A program made the position numbers and the translations under genes. Below the pieces are notes generated by a model, which was not told the DNA's origin, did not search any database, and saw only the letters and a program-made list of their open reading frames with translations. From Granulicella paludicola (lineage in GTDB: Bacteria > Acidobacteriota > Terriglobia > Terriglobales > Acidobacteriaceae), in contig NZ_JAGSYC010000023.1 in NCBI RefSeq assembly GCF_025685545.1, positions 248,001 to 312,000 on the forward strand: a DNA stretch of 64,000 bases, in the 5' to 3' direction. This document shows, one piece after another, positions 18,167 to 27,263 of the stretch. The number at the start of each line of letters is the position of its first letter. The stretch's first letter is position 1.

Positions 18167-19431
18167 ACTTTGTTGTCTCGCTCATCTGCCTTCTTCTAGT
18201 GCCTTTTTCCTTTGCGGGTCTCGCGCTAATTCAGCAGGGTCTTGGCCGCAGCCGTAGCGCTGCCCATGCCATGTTGGGCGGTATCTGCGCGTTGAGTGTG
18301 TCCGCGATCGCCTTCGTGCTGATCGGATCGGGCTGGGCAGGGTACCCAGGCGGACCCAATCATTCCTTTCTCGCGGGTGGGATCACATGGAACTGGCTGG
18401 GTGCAGCGCCTCGATGGGGCCACGCCGCAACGGACGACGGGCTGTATGCCTCGCTGGTGCTTTGCCTGCAGTTGCTTTCGGTCGCTCTCACAGCCATGAT
18501 TCCCGTCAGCACAGGCAATGATCGCTGGCGTTTACGCTCGATCTGCGCCAGCAGTGCGTTGCTTGCCTGTGGAGTCTTTCCCTTGTTCGCTCACTGGCTC
18601 TGGGGCGGCGGGTGGCTCAGCCAATTGCAGAACACGCTCGGTCTACCGCCGCTGCTTGATGTGGGAGGTGCCGGTACGATCCACGTGGTCGGAGGTTTGT
18701 CCGCACTGTGCATCGCGTGGCTGCTGGGTCCGCGTCGAGGCAAGTATGACGATGGCATGGCGGCTGCCATCCCCGGACATAACATCGTGCTGGTTCTCTT
18801 CGGCTGCGTGCTTGCGCTCGTTGGCTGGACGGGGTTGAACATGGCCGCATCGCTGCTCTTTCACGATGCGTTGCCCCAGGAACTTCTGCTGGTCTTTCTC
18901 AACGCTCTGCTTTGCGCGAGTGCCGGATGCCTTGCAGCCGTAGCCACGACACGTCTTCGCTATCGCAAGGTCGACGCCAGCCTGAGCGCTAACGGCTGGG
19001 TCGCGGGTTTAGTTGCAGGCAGCGCGGCCTGCGGCTTGATCTCACCTGGAGCCGCGATTTTTACGGGGCTGGTTGCAGGCGCACTGATGACCTTCGTGGT
19101 GGAGGCTCTGGAGTTAAAGCTATTCGTCGACGATCCAGCAGGCTCGATCGCGGTACACGCAGTGGCGGGAGTCTGGGGCCTCTTGGCCTGCGGCTTCTTC
19201 GCCAAGAGTCATGCCGCGCACCTCGCTCAACTCTCGAGCCAGATGGTGGGCGTCGCAACTCTTCTCGGCGTGATGCTGCCGCTGATCTATCTGACGAATG
19301 CTCTATTGAATAAGATCATGCCCTATCGAGTGGACGACGACGGCGATCTGCAGGGCATGGATATCCGCGAGTTGGGTGCGGGCGCCTACCCTGAGTTCGT
19401 TCTCCACGCGGATGACCTGATACCGCGATAA
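18163..19431 (+). CDS. ammonium transporter (Amt/MEP/Rh family), divergent member
   Basis: The 422-residue membrane protein has eleven or so hydrophobic segments. The conserved pore Asp and first pore His occur in LLDVGGAGTIHVVGG and the second His in DDPAGSIAVHAVAGVWG, so the twin-histidine core of Amt proteins is kept. A C-terminal tail (DLQGMDIRELGAGAYPEF) resembles the Amt regulatory tail that GlnK contacts. Other segments are unusual: the first helix reads GLALIQQGLGRSRSA rather than the common form, and no signal peptide is evident. There is no glnK next to it; the upstream partner is a small two-helix protein. Transport of ammonium or a related solute is inferred. Confidence 0.88.
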   Translation: MNFVVSLICLLLVPFSFAGLALIQQGLGRSRSAAHAMLGGICALSVSAIAFVLIGSGWAGYPGGPNHSFLAGGITWNWLGAAPRWGHAATDDGLYASLVLCLQLLSVALTAMIPVSTGNDRWRLRSICASSALLACGVFPLFAHWLWGGGWLSQLQNTLGLPPLLDVGGAGTIHVVGGLSALCIAWLLGPRRGKYDDGMAAAIPGHNIVLVLFGCVLALVGWTGLNMAASLLFHDALPQELLLVFLNALLCASAGCLAAVATTRLRYRKVDASLSANGWVAGLVAGSAACGLISPGAAIFTGLVAGALMTFVVEALELKLFVDDPAGSIAVHAVAGVWGLLACGFFAKSHAAHLAQLSSQMVGVATLLGVMLPLIYLTNALLNKIMPYRVDDDGDLQGMDIRELGAGAYPEFVLHADDLIPR

Positions 19432-19449
19432 CCGTGGGTGATACAACGA

Positions 19450-20430
19450 TCAGTGATGACGGGCGACCAGTACTAACACCAGGAAGATCGTGAGCGGTAT
19501 CAGCACAAGAGCGGCAAGCCCAAGAGTTCGCCGCAGGCCCGGAGACTTATGGGTCTCCCACGTCTCGGCTTCGGGCCTCGATACAACGCCAACCTCCTCT
19601 GGATTTGCGAGATCATGCGCCATCTCGCGGGCGCTGGCATAGCGGTTCTTCGGATCGCGTTCGAGCGCGCGATAGATAATCTCCTGTACTTGCGGAGTGA
19701 TGCTCTCTTCACGCTTTGAAGGCGGGACCGGTTGATTGAGCAGCCGATCGTTCATCACGGCGAAGGGGTTCGGCCCACTGAAGGGCACGACGCCGGTCAG
19801 CATCTCATACAGCATGACTCCCAAGGCGTAGATGTCGCTGCGAGCGTCTCCACGCTTGCCGCGGACCTGCTCCGGAGAGATATAGTCGGGCGTCCCCATG
19901 CTCTGGGAAAAATGAGCGAAAGTCAGGCGCCGCGAACCAGCGTTCGCTGCGATGCCAAAGTCAATGAGATGAATCTCATCGTTCGGTCCAACAATGATGT
20001 TCTCCGGTTTCAGGTCGCGATGCACGACACCGTTAGTGTGAAGAAAGGCCAGGGCTTCGCATACGCTTTTCGTCAGAGCCAGAGTGCGCTCAAGCGGCAC
20101 CTTCTTTTCTTCGTTTAAAACCTGACGCAGCAGTCGACCTTCAATCCATTCCATCACCATGTAAACCTGGGTGCGGTTCGGATTAGGGTAGACTTTCATC
20201 ACGCCAGGATGATCGATCCGGGTGCCGATCTCCTCCTCACGCTTGAAACGCTCATACATGGTCGGATCGCTCTCGACCTCTGGATGCGGCACTTTGATAG
20301 CGACCTGCTCTCCTGAACGGAGATCATGTGCGCGGAACACCGATGCCATGCCGCTGGTGGCAACGAGGGCATCCAGCTTGTAAGAATCAAGAGTGTCGCC
20401 GGGCCGCAGCGTAAGGTTTGGAGCGATCAT
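19450..20430 (-). CDS. membrane-anchored Ser/Thr protein kinase
   Basis: The 326-residue protein has a Hanks-type kinase domain (about 17-275) with the ATP-binding Lys in VAIKVPH, the catalytic loop HRDLKPENIIV, the DFG motif (LIDFGIA) and the APE-equivalent SPEQVRG. One transmembrane helix near the C-terminus (LAALVLIPLTIFLVLVLVA) anchors it, leaving only about four residues outside, so it has no sensor domain beyond the membrane. The glycine-rich loop is degenerate (VATSGMASVFRA). Its ATG directly follows the stop of the PP2C phosphatase gene (TAAATG), so kinase and phosphatase form a two-gene unit. Substrates are not known. Confidence 0.95.
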   Translation of the reverse strand: MIAPNLTLRPGDTLDSYKLDALVATSGMASVFRAHDLRSGEQVAIKVPHPEVESDPTMYERFKREEEIGTRIDHPGVMKVYPNPNRTQVYMVMEWIEGRLLRQVLNEEKKVPLERTLALTKSVCEALAFLHTNGVVHRDLKPENIIVGPNDEIHLIDFGIAANAGSRRLTFAHFSQSMGTPDYISPEQVRGKRGDARSDIYALGVMLYEMLTGVVPFSGPNPFAVMNDRLLNQPVPPSKREESITPQVQEIIYRALERDPKNRYASAREMAHDLANPEEVGVVSRPEAETWETHKSPGLRRTLGLAALVLIPLTIFLVLVLVARHH

Positions 20431-21237
20431 TTAGAGCAACCTGTAGGGACGTCCCCGATAGAGCCCCATACGCTCTACCGTGAGAATGTGGATCAGCTGC
20501 ACGCTCACATTATCATGACCTCCCGCTTGAAGTGCAGCATCTATCAAGGACTTGGACGCGGTTTTCAGATCGCGGCTCACCATGAGGGTGTGCTGGATCA
20601 CTGCATCGGGGACATACCCGTGCAGACCATCGCTGCAGAGTAGCAACACATCCTGAGGCAGCACGTTGACTGTAATGGTATCGGCGGCGACGAAAAGCTC
20701 GCTGCCGAGCGAGCGCGTAAGAACATGGCGGCTCTCGCCTTCATCCGCTTCCTCTTTCGTGACCAACCCCATCCGGAGCTGCTCCACAGCAAGGGTGTGA
20801 TCGTGAGTTAGACAGGTAAGATGGCCATTGCGATATTGATAGCAGCGTGAATCACCCACGTGAGAGATGACCGCCGAATCGAAGCGCAGCGCACATCCCA
20901 CAAAGGTCGTTCCCATCTGACGACCGCGCTGGCTGGTGCCGCTTGCGTGCCCGGCGTCATACACGGAGGCGTTTGCCTCCTGCACCAGGCGCGGCAGCAG
21001 CGAGACGTGCATTACACCTTTAGGTATTTTTTGAAAGCCCTCAAGCGCGGTCTTGATTGCCAGGTTGGACGCCACTTCGCCGCTGTCATGGCCGCCCATG
21101 CCATCGGCCAGCGCAAAGAACCATCCGCGAGATTGAACCTCAGCGGCGGTTACGGGCAGAACGTGGCCTAGAGCGTCTTCATTATGATCGCGGACCTTGC
21201 CGGTATCGCTCTGTTCAGCGAAATCAAGACTGAGCAT
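20431..21237 (-). CDS. PP2C-type Ser/Thr protein phosphatase
   Basis: The product resembles bacterial PP2C/Stp enzymes of about 260 residues. Metal-binding motifs are in order: RDHNEDALG near the N-terminus, ALADGMGGHDSGEVAS, SHVGDSRCYQYR, LLCSDGLHGYV and GGHDNVSVQL. I choose the ATG at 21237 because the similarity begins there (LSLDFAEQSDTGKVR); the frame is open six codons further. It removes phosphates placed by Ser/Thr kinases; the adjacent kinase is the obvious partner. The two genes abut without gap, so expression should be equimolar and coupled. Confidence 0.95.
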   Translation of the reverse strand: MLSLDFAEQSDTGKVRDHNEDALGHVLPVTAAEVQSRGWFFALADGMGGHDSGEVASNLAIKTALEGFQKIPKGVMHVSLLPRLVQEANASVYDAGHASGTSQRGRQMGTTFVGCALRFDSAVISHVGDSRCYQYRNGHLTCLTHDHTLAVEQLRMGLVTKEEADEGESRHVLTRSLGSELFVAADTITVNVLPQDVLLLCSDGLHGYVPDAVIQHTLMVSRDLKTASKSLIDAALQAGGHDNVSVQLIHILTVERMGLYRGRPYRLL

Positions 21238-21259
21238 GGATTCCTCTCCGGGCAAACTG

Positions 21260-21287
21260 CGGAGGGCGAGTATGACCTCGCCCTCCG
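21260..21287 (-). terminator. hairpin after APC permease gene
   Basis: Perfect 11-base stem CGGAGGGCGAG/CTCGCCCTCCG with a 6-base loop, located between the permease stop at 21316 and the phosphatase start. No strong T-run follows on the minus strand, so termination may be partial. Confidence 0.55.
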
Positions 21288-21315
21288 TTTAGCATCCCTC
21301 ATCATCGTATCGAAA

Positions 21316-23121
21316 CTATTCAGCAGTGACAGGTCGGCTTTCAACCAGAACAGATTTTCCTGACGACTTGCTCTTACCCACGAAGTGAAGTGCCCCATAG
21401 ATACCCCAGACCGCAGCGATCGCCAAGGCCAGCAGCGGCTCTTTACTTGTGCCGTAGCCCATCACCGGCCCGACGAGGTAAAAGCCCATGCAAGCCAGGT
21501 TTGCAATCAACCCGAAGCCCGGAATAAACAGATGCAGCAGAGCGTTGAACTTCGGATGCTTGTGATACGCCACCATGCAGAGCGTGCAGCTGAGAGCGTA
21601 GAGAATAAAGGTGCCAAAGTTCGACGCCAACGTGACCGTCAGCAGGCTGTTGGGCAAAGCTGCCATCTTGGCGTGGCTGGAATACCCAAAGCTCGACCAG
21701 ATGCCGTGCGGTATGGTCGCGATTGCCGCGTCCGTCGGAGCGCCCGCATCACCGAACACCATCAGGACAGCGACACAACCAACCACGGCAGAAATAGCTG
21801 CCAGCGTCCAGATAGCGCGGTGCGGCGTCAGCTTCTGGTCGTGCAGCAGGCCGAAGCGGTTTGTGACCTCCTGGTCTTTGCCCATCGCATAGGTCACACG
21901 AGCGCCCGTGTTCATGCAGGAGAGGGTCGTTCCAATCAACGCAAGAACGACCGTCGCCGCCTCAAACAGCATGAACGTTCGGCCATGGCCCTGCCCAAAG
22001 AGTGCGTCGCCGACGATAATCATCATGTCGCCGATCGGCGCAGCCGAGCCCGACGCGCTGACCATCGTGTATCCGCTGTTCAGGAAGAAGTTCGCGGCAA
22101 AGTATTCGAAGAAGTAGAAGAGCACGCCCTGCACGAGCAACGAAGTGATGACAGCAATTGGCACATCGCGTTTTGCGTTCTTCGCTTCGCCGCCCATCGC
22201 TGTGACGGATTCGAAACCCACCAGGATCAGAATCGCCACAGTGGCCTGAATAAACACCCAGCTGAAGTGGTGTGGGCTGACGACGGAAGCAGCGCTGCCG
22301 TGGGTGAGGAAGGCGCCGGTCGCGTCACGTTCTGGATAACTAATGTGGAAGGGTACGGGCTTTCCGTTGGCGTCGAGCTTGGGCATGGGCACTCCGCTTG
22401 AGTCGCGGACGATGGTGTCAGTGGACACCCCCTTATCGACGGTGGTGGTGGTCTTGAACTCGTACGTATACGCCTCGCCGGAGCTCGAATCGAACTGCCA
22501 TGCCACCGACCCAGCGGGGTGGCTGCTGCGGTAACCCAGCGCGAGGACCGCGAAGACCAGCAGAGCGGTGATCTGAATCACGTTGATGCCAAGGTTGATC
22601 GCGGTGGAACTGTTCACGCCGCGATAGGCGATGTAGGCCACCGCAAAGGCGAAGACGACCGCAACCACCATCATGAAGAGCATTCCCGGATTCGATGCGC
22701 TCATGAAATTGGGATAGAGCGTACCCACAAGATAGCCGCTCACAATACCCATGGTGCCGACCATGACGCCAGGATAGATCCAGTAATACAAATGCGACGC
22801 CCAACCCACGATGAACTTGGAGATGCGTGCGTACTTCCAGGCACGATCGCGGTTCAGAAATGCCTGTTCAGCAAAGTAATAACTGCTGCCTGTACCCGGG
22901 TACAGCTTTGCCATCTCGGCATAACAAACCGCGGTTGAAAGACAAAGTACGAGCGCGCCGAGAACGCCCCACCACATCGCCGGAGCGGTCTGCCCGGTCG
23001 TAGCCTGAATAAAAAAGGTGAGCCACAGGAACGCGCCAGGGGCAATCAGCGCCATCGCATTACTGGTCAATCCTGTAAGACCCAGAGTTTTTTTCATTTC
23101 GCCGGTTGGCATATCGGACAT
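21316..23121 (-). CDS. APC-family amino acid permease
   Basis: The 601-residue protein has about twelve hydrophobic helices in the APC arrangement; the first contains LTGLTSNAMALIAPGAFLWL, the family's unwound helix-1 region. A loop of about 75 residues (about 215-290, hydrophilic, with YTYEFKTTTTVDKG and FHISYPERDATG) is much longer than normal and would lie outside the membrane. The gene starts at an ATG with GAGGAG 5 bases upstream. Downstream of it are the phosphatase and kinase; upstream is a BBP2-type porin, giving an outer-membrane/inner-membrane uptake pair. Amino acid or amine substrates are expected for the family; specificity is unknown. Confidence 0.93.
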   Translation of the reverse strand: MSDMPTGEMKKTLGLTGLTSNAMALIAPGAFLWLTFFIQATTGQTAPAMWWGVLGALVLCLSTAVCYAEMAKLYPGTGSSYYFAEQAFLNRDRAWKYARISKFIVGWASHLYYWIYPGVMVGTMGIVSGYLVGTLYPNFMSASNPGMLFMMVVAVVFAFAVAYIAYRGVNSSTAINLGINVIQITALLVFAVLALGYRSSHPAGSVAWQFDSSSGEAYTYEFKTTTTVDKGVSTDTIVRDSSGVPMPKLDANGKPVPFHISYPERDATGAFLTHGSAASVVSPHHFSWVFIQATVAILILVGFESVTAMGGEAKNAKRDVPIAVITSLLVQGVLFYFFEYFAANFFLNSGYTMVSASGSAAPIGDMMIIVGDALFGQGHGRTFMLFEAATVVLALIGTTLSCMNTGARVTYAMGKDQEVTNRFGLLHDQKLTPHRAIWTLAAISAVVGCVAVLMVFGDAGAPTDAAIATIPHGIWSSFGYSSHAKMAALPNSLLTVTLASNFGTFILYALSCTLCMVAYHKHPKFNALLHLFIPGFGLIANLACMGFYLVGPVMGYGTSKEPLLALAIAAVWGIYGALHFVGKSKSSGKSVLVESRPVTAE

Positions 23122-23134
23122 GGTGGCTCCTCAT

Positions 23135-23152
23135 TTCAATAAAATATTTGAA
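23135..23152. promoter_or_regulatory. small inverted repeat upstream of APC gene
   Basis: TTCAA and TTGAA face each other across 8 A/T-only bases, just upstream of the GAGGAG ribosome-binding site. It could mask translation initiation or be an operator. It may equally be chance in AT-rich DNA. Confidence 0.25.
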
Positions 23153-23213
23153 CTGCGCAAGACTGAGCTTCTTTAACTTCCTTGGACGAGCATTCACAAC
23201 GAAAATTGCAGCA

Positions 23214-25031
23214 CTAAAAATGCCAAATGAGATCTGCGGAAACCGTCAGTGCCTGATTCTTTCCGAGACCTAGAGGATTCGTTGCCGCGCCCTGCGAGAC
23301 ACCTTCCAGATTGGAGATGGAGGCGCCGGGCTGAATGTTAAGACCAGAGACACCGTACTGAGTGAAGGCATGGGTATAGCTCACCTCGGGGCGGAAGGTG
23401 ATCGTGGTGCCCGCCCAGAAGTCGAAGCCAACCATATGCTCTTCATAGATAGCGGGCGTTCCCGTGCGCTGGCCCTTGATGTCATCTACGAACTCGTTGC
23501 GGATATTGAGCGATGCTGTGTTGTTCCAGAAGTTGTGCTCAACATAGTTGGTGAAAGCGAATTCGGGAGCGAAACAGCGGGCCTGCTGCCGAGTTACCGG
23601 AGCTCGGGGATCGGTGCAGACCGCACCGAAGTTGAGGTTCACCGGTAAAGCCGCGTTGGGATGTGCTGCAAGGTTAGGCAGGTACTGGAACGTGGTTTCA
23701 GGCCAAGGGGTCTTCGCTGTAGGTAGATACTGGCCGGTGGAGGTGCTCTGATTGGCTGCGTTGAACCAGTACATATTGGGAACCTCGCGCTCGTACTGGT
23801 ACCAGGCTTCCGAATCGGTATGCCACTGTGCGTTGATGCGGTGATACCAGGTCATGTAGTACGCCGCGAGATTGTTGTAGGCGTACTTGGAGTCGTTGAT
23901 GCTGTTGGCGCAGGTGTTGATGGCATTGCCGCCCTGCGACCAGGTATACGTGGCGCAGACGTTGCCGGTCAGCTTGGCATCCGTGGTCCACGGCATGACA
24001 TCACAGCCGGTGGAGATTCCGCCTTGAATGGTCCAGTGGTCATTCGCTTTGATCGTGGCGTTGACACCTGTCTGGGTGTAGCAGTCGTAGGTATAGAGGA
24101 TGGAGTGCGAATAGCTGTAGTTATTGGGCGCGAGTTGGGCTTCGATATCCGGTAGCGATACATATCGACCAACGCGAACGTTCATTCCGTGCCCCACCTC
24201 CGGGACATAAAGATCGAAGTACATCATGACGGGATCGAACCCATACATGGAGTTCTTCAGGAGTAGTTGCTGGCTGAGCATGCCCTTCGCCGTAGTGAAG
24301 CGATAATCCGTTCCGTAGAGCAGAGTCGCCCGATATCCCCAATCCACATGCGATGTCTGCGCGGTGTTTGGGTAGCGTTCTAGGTAAAACGCAGCCTGGT
24401 CAAGTTGTATTGTGTTTGCATAAACATCGTACGCGGAAGGAGCGTTGGAAGCGATACCTTTCGACGCGTTAGTCTTATTATTTGTGGAGCCGTTGGCTCC
24501 AACCTCAAGCCAGCCATACATTTTGAACTGTGATTTGTTTTCGTTGATGGCCTGCATCAGAGGGTAGGTTTGGCCGTCAGGCACTTCGATGGTGGGGGTT
24601 CCGCCCATGGGCCAATCGGAGGCAGGGTACGGGGGCGAGGCCAGGGGTGCCGGATAGTCACGGCGCGGTTCGGGTGTGACAGTGACGGGGGGTTTGCCAG
24701 TCCAATCGGCAAGATAGGCATGGCCCAGTCGGACAAAGAGGCTTTGATTGGCCGGAGCCGGCTCAGACGGAGCGATCTGGGAGGGAGTCGCTGTAACAGC
24801 AGGCAGGGCCACTGAAGACGTAGCGGTTTCAGAAGAAACGCATGGTGGCGGCTCCGCAGGATTAGACCGTGCGGGCAAGGGCCAAGCCACCGCGCGCAGC
24901 GTGTTGGCAGAGGAACTACAGCGCGTTGGGCTGGCCGGTTCCTGCGCAGAGCAAGCAAGCGTCAGCCCGAGAGCGAGAGTCCATCGTGAGAGTCGTACAA
25001 CCCTGGAAAGGGTTGGGAAAAGAGTTTGCAA
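23214..25031 (-). CDS. BBP2-like outer-membrane porin
   Basis: The 605-residue protein starts with TTG (GAGG 7 bases upstream). A signal peptide (WTLALGLTLACSAQ) is followed by a Pro/Ala/Ser-rich linker (about 30-110) and then a beta-barrel region beginning at YPLMQAINENKSQFKMYGW. Family-type phrases include IQLDQAAFYLERYPNTAQT and HVDWGYRATLLYGTDYRFTT, which I recognise from putative beta-barrel porin-2 proteins, and it ends in a terminal aromatic (ADLIWHF). Four Cys residues in the N-terminal linker are unusual. It lies 92 bases upstream of the APC permease and on the same strand. Solute specificity is unknown. Confidence 0.88.
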   Translation of the reverse strand: MQTLFPTLSRVVRLSRWTLALGLTLACSAQEPASPTRCSSSANTLRAVAWPLPARSNPAEPPPCVSSETATSSVALPAVTATPSQIAPSEPAPANQSLFVRLGHAYLADWTGKPPVTVTPEPRRDYPAPLASPPYPASDWPMGGTPTIEVPDGQTYPLMQAINENKSQFKMYGWLEVGANGSTNNKTNASKGIASNAPSAYDVYANTIQLDQAAFYLERYPNTAQTSHVDWGYRATLLYGTDYRFTTAKGMLSQQLLLKNSMYGFDPVMMYFDLYVPEVGHGMNVRVGRYVSLPDIEAQLAPNNYSYSHSILYTYDCYTQTGVNATIKANDHWTIQGGISTGCDVMPWTTDAKLTGNVCATYTWSQGGNAINTCANSINDSKYAYNNLAAYYMTWYHRINAQWHTDSEAWYQYEREVPNMYWFNAANQSTSTGQYLPTAKTPWPETTFQYLPNLAAHPNAALPVNLNFGAVCTDPRAPVTRQQARCFAPEFAFTNYVEHNFWNNTASLNIRNEFVDDIKGQRTGTPAIYEEHMVGFDFWAGTTITFRPEVSYTHAFTQYGVSGLNIQPGASISNLEGVSQGAATNPLGLGKNQALTVSADLIWHF

Positions 25032-25073
25032 TTCGTTGCCTCAACTGAGTCTTCAGGGAAGACTTATCAGGGA

Positions 25074-25102
25074 GCAGGACGGCTCGATCTGAGCCGCCCT
25101 GC
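25074..25102 (-). terminator. hairpin after second porin gene
   Basis: GCAGGACGGCTC and GAGCCGCCCTGC pair across a 5-base loop with a single imperfect position. It lies between the stop of the 25130-26956 porin and the start of the next porin gene. The T-run is weak, so partial read-through into the downstream porin is likely. Confidence 0.5.
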
Positions 25103-25129
25103 CCTTTACGCGAACAGACAGAAACGAGC

Positions 25130-26956
25130 TTAAAACTTCACCATGAGAGCGAAAGTCAGCTTCTGCTCATCCTTGCGAAGGTCTGGCTGCCACAGAGTGA
25201 AACCCGATGTACCGGTGGAGCTGGCGACCACAGTCGAAATCGGAATGTTCGCCGGGTTCGAGCAGTAGCCCTTCATGTAGGTCTGATCAAGGTTCGTGTT
25301 CTTCGCACCGGTGGTGCCAGCTACGCCGAGGCCGAGGCCAGAGTCGAACGAAGTTTGACCGTTCGAGCAGACATAGTCAGCCGAGTTGCCGACCGCGCTG
25401 TTCTGCGAACCGCCGGGAGGCGTCATGCCGCGGCGACCCGTCCAGTAGGGTTGATCGGCGTGGCGGTAACCATACTCCATGCGATACGTGAGGTACTGAC
25501 GCGGCATGTAGTCGTAGGTGAGGGTGAAGTCGGCGGCGCGAAACGCATCGCCAGGGGTCTGCGGAAAATAAGGCGATTCGGCAAGTGCGGTCGCTCCGTT
25601 GATAACCGGCGTCAGCACTAGATAGCGACCCGGATTGTTGATCATGCCCCCGCCGATGGTGAAGCCCTGGCGATCGTGATTGAACCAGAGGCGTGTGTAA
25701 CTCATGAAGCCAAGAAAGCTTTGTTTGACGGCGACCTGTTTTAAGCCAGCAACGATCTGCGTCTTGTTGCCGTGGCAGGCAACGGGCGTCTGGCTGAGTT
25801 GCTGAACGTAACCGGTACCGAGGTTCACGACTTGGGGATAGCCCGCACCGAACTCGCAGCCGGCGTCGAAGGTAAGAGAGGTTGCCATGCGATCCAGCTT
25901 GCTGGTGGGCCGCTCGAACCACTTGTACTCCGCGCTGTTATCGGTGTGAATGCGAGCGCGATTCGCAACACCCAGATCGTCTTCACCGTAACCGTAGTTG
26001 TTGGAGATGAAGTTCCAGTTGCCGGTGGGGTTGTACTTGATCTGTCCGCCGAGTCCGGGCTTGCTGTTGAAGCGGCCATACGCCTGCCAGCCGTTCGTGA
26101 ACCACGGCTCGATCTTGAGGTGGGGTGTCGGGAAGAACTGACCACGAACGCCGTTGAAGAACCAGGGCGTATTTGAGGAAACAAACGAGGGCTGATAGGC
26201 CCAGTTGTCGAAGTTGTAGTAACCGAAGAGTCCGACGTAGGACATGAAGATACCGGCGTCGATGTTTACGCCCTTGAGGTGGTTGATATGGTAGCCACCG
26301 TAGGCTTCTGAGAGATAGCGATAGGCGTTGGCGAGGTTCCATTGTCCGCGTCCCTGGCTGGCGTCGTTACGCGGCGTGGTAACCGAATACTCGCCAAACT
26401 GGGTCATGAAGCGCGCGTGCACGTTAGAGAGATAGAAGTCGCCACCGATGCCAAGCTGCTCGATCTGGATCTCCTGCGCGCGGAAGATCTCACTCGATCC
26501 GCTGATCGTGTCGTCGGCAGGATGATTGAAGTCGAGGTTGTAGTTGATATCGGCGCGGATTTCGGGAATGAAGTGCTTCGTTGCCAGGGGCGTGTCATGG
26601 TTGCGAGGCATACCCATCAACCAGGTCCAGTCCTGATCGGAGAACGGCGCAATCGGCTCCTTGTTGCTATTCGGGTCTTCGTCTCCCGGGGCGACGATCG
26701 AGCGCGTCTTCAGGTCTGCCTCAAGCACCTCGATGCGCTTCTTCATGGCCTTCAACTCGTCCGCGGTCGGCGCAGTCGACTGGTCGCTCGATTGCGCCTG
26801 CCCTGCTGTCGAGGAGGAGTAACCCGCAGCAGTCGGCGGTATGGCAACGGGCGTCTCTGCGGCGACCTGGGTCTGTCCGAAGACGGGGGCGCTGAAGGTC
26901 AGACCGGCGGCCAGGGTCAAGGATATTTTCTGGAGAAACGTGGCTGTATGGATCAT
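25130..26956 (-). CDS. BBP2-like outer-membrane porin with coiled-coil linker
   Basis: I start at the ATG at 26956, giving 608 residues with a signal peptide (KISLTLAAGLTFSAPVFGQ). A short coiled coil (about 57-77, DELKAMKKRIEVLEADLKT) precedes the barrel, as in porins that contact peptidoglycan. The barrel carries family phrases such as EIRADINYNLDFNHPADD and YLSEAYGGYHINHLKGVN, and ends with an aromatic (ALMVKF). This is the first gene of the porin-porin-permease group and is divergent from a KdpD-like sensor kinase across about 300 bases. Its relation to the neighbouring porin looks like an old duplication with strong divergence. Confidence 0.88.
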   Translation of the reverse strand: MIHTATFLQKISLTLAAGLTFSAPVFGQTQVAAETPVAIPPTAAGYSSSTAGQAQSSDQSTAPTADELKAMKKRIEVLEADLKTRSIVAPGDEDPNSNKEPIAPFSDQDWTWLMGMPRNHDTPLATKHFIPEIRADINYNLDFNHPADDTISGSSEIFRAQEIQIEQLGIGGDFYLSNVHARFMTQFGEYSVTTPRNDASQGRGQWNLANAYRYLSEAYGGYHINHLKGVNIDAGIFMSYVGLFGYYNFDNWAYQPSFVSSNTPWFFNGVRGQFFPTPHLKIEPWFTNGWQAYGRFNSKPGLGGQIKYNPTGNWNFISNNYGYGEDDLGVANRARIHTDNSAEYKWFERPTSKLDRMATSLTFDAGCEFGAGYPQVVNLGTGYVQQLSQTPVACHGNKTQIVAGLKQVAVKQSFLGFMSYTRLWFNHDRQGFTIGGGMINNPGRYLVLTPVINGATALAESPYFPQTPGDAFRAADFTLTYDYMPRQYLTYRMEYGYRHADQPYWTGRRGMTPPGGSQNSAVGNSADYVCSNGQTSFDSGLGLGVAGTTGAKNTNLDQTYMKGYCSNPANIPISTVVASSTGTSGFTLWQPDLRKDEQKLTFALMVKF

Positions 26957-27263
26957 GCACTCTCTTTCATCGGAGAACGTCAAAGCGCTCTACGGGAAAA
27001 TGGATTTGGCCTTTGCTGCAGAGACACGGGATCCCGGACGCCTCGAGAAAGCGAAGGCGGAGAGGATACAAGTCCTGTTTCCAAGGAATTGGAAAACGCA
27101 GCGTTTGCGATCAGTTTGTTAGTTCATCTGAATCGCATGGGCATGAAGAACACATATAGATTGCTTTTTTTTTTGATCGCTGTATAAAGGATTTACGATT
27201 CTCCACGGCTCAACTGCCCATCCACGCGACAGCGAACCCAGATGTTCGCTGCTGAAGGAATGT
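26957..27263. other. divergent intergenic region
   Basis: This region of about 300 bases separates the porin group (minus) from the KdpD-like kinase (plus). It includes a T9 tract near 27165-27173 followed by TGATCGCTGTATAAAGG, an AT-rich zone where promoters would be expected. No gene or recognised RNA is apparent. Confidence 0.45.

Noticed and set aside
21385-22401. 338-codon plus-strand frame opposite the APC gene
   Set aside because: Arg/His/Gln-rich sequence without family features; the permease on the other strand is clear.
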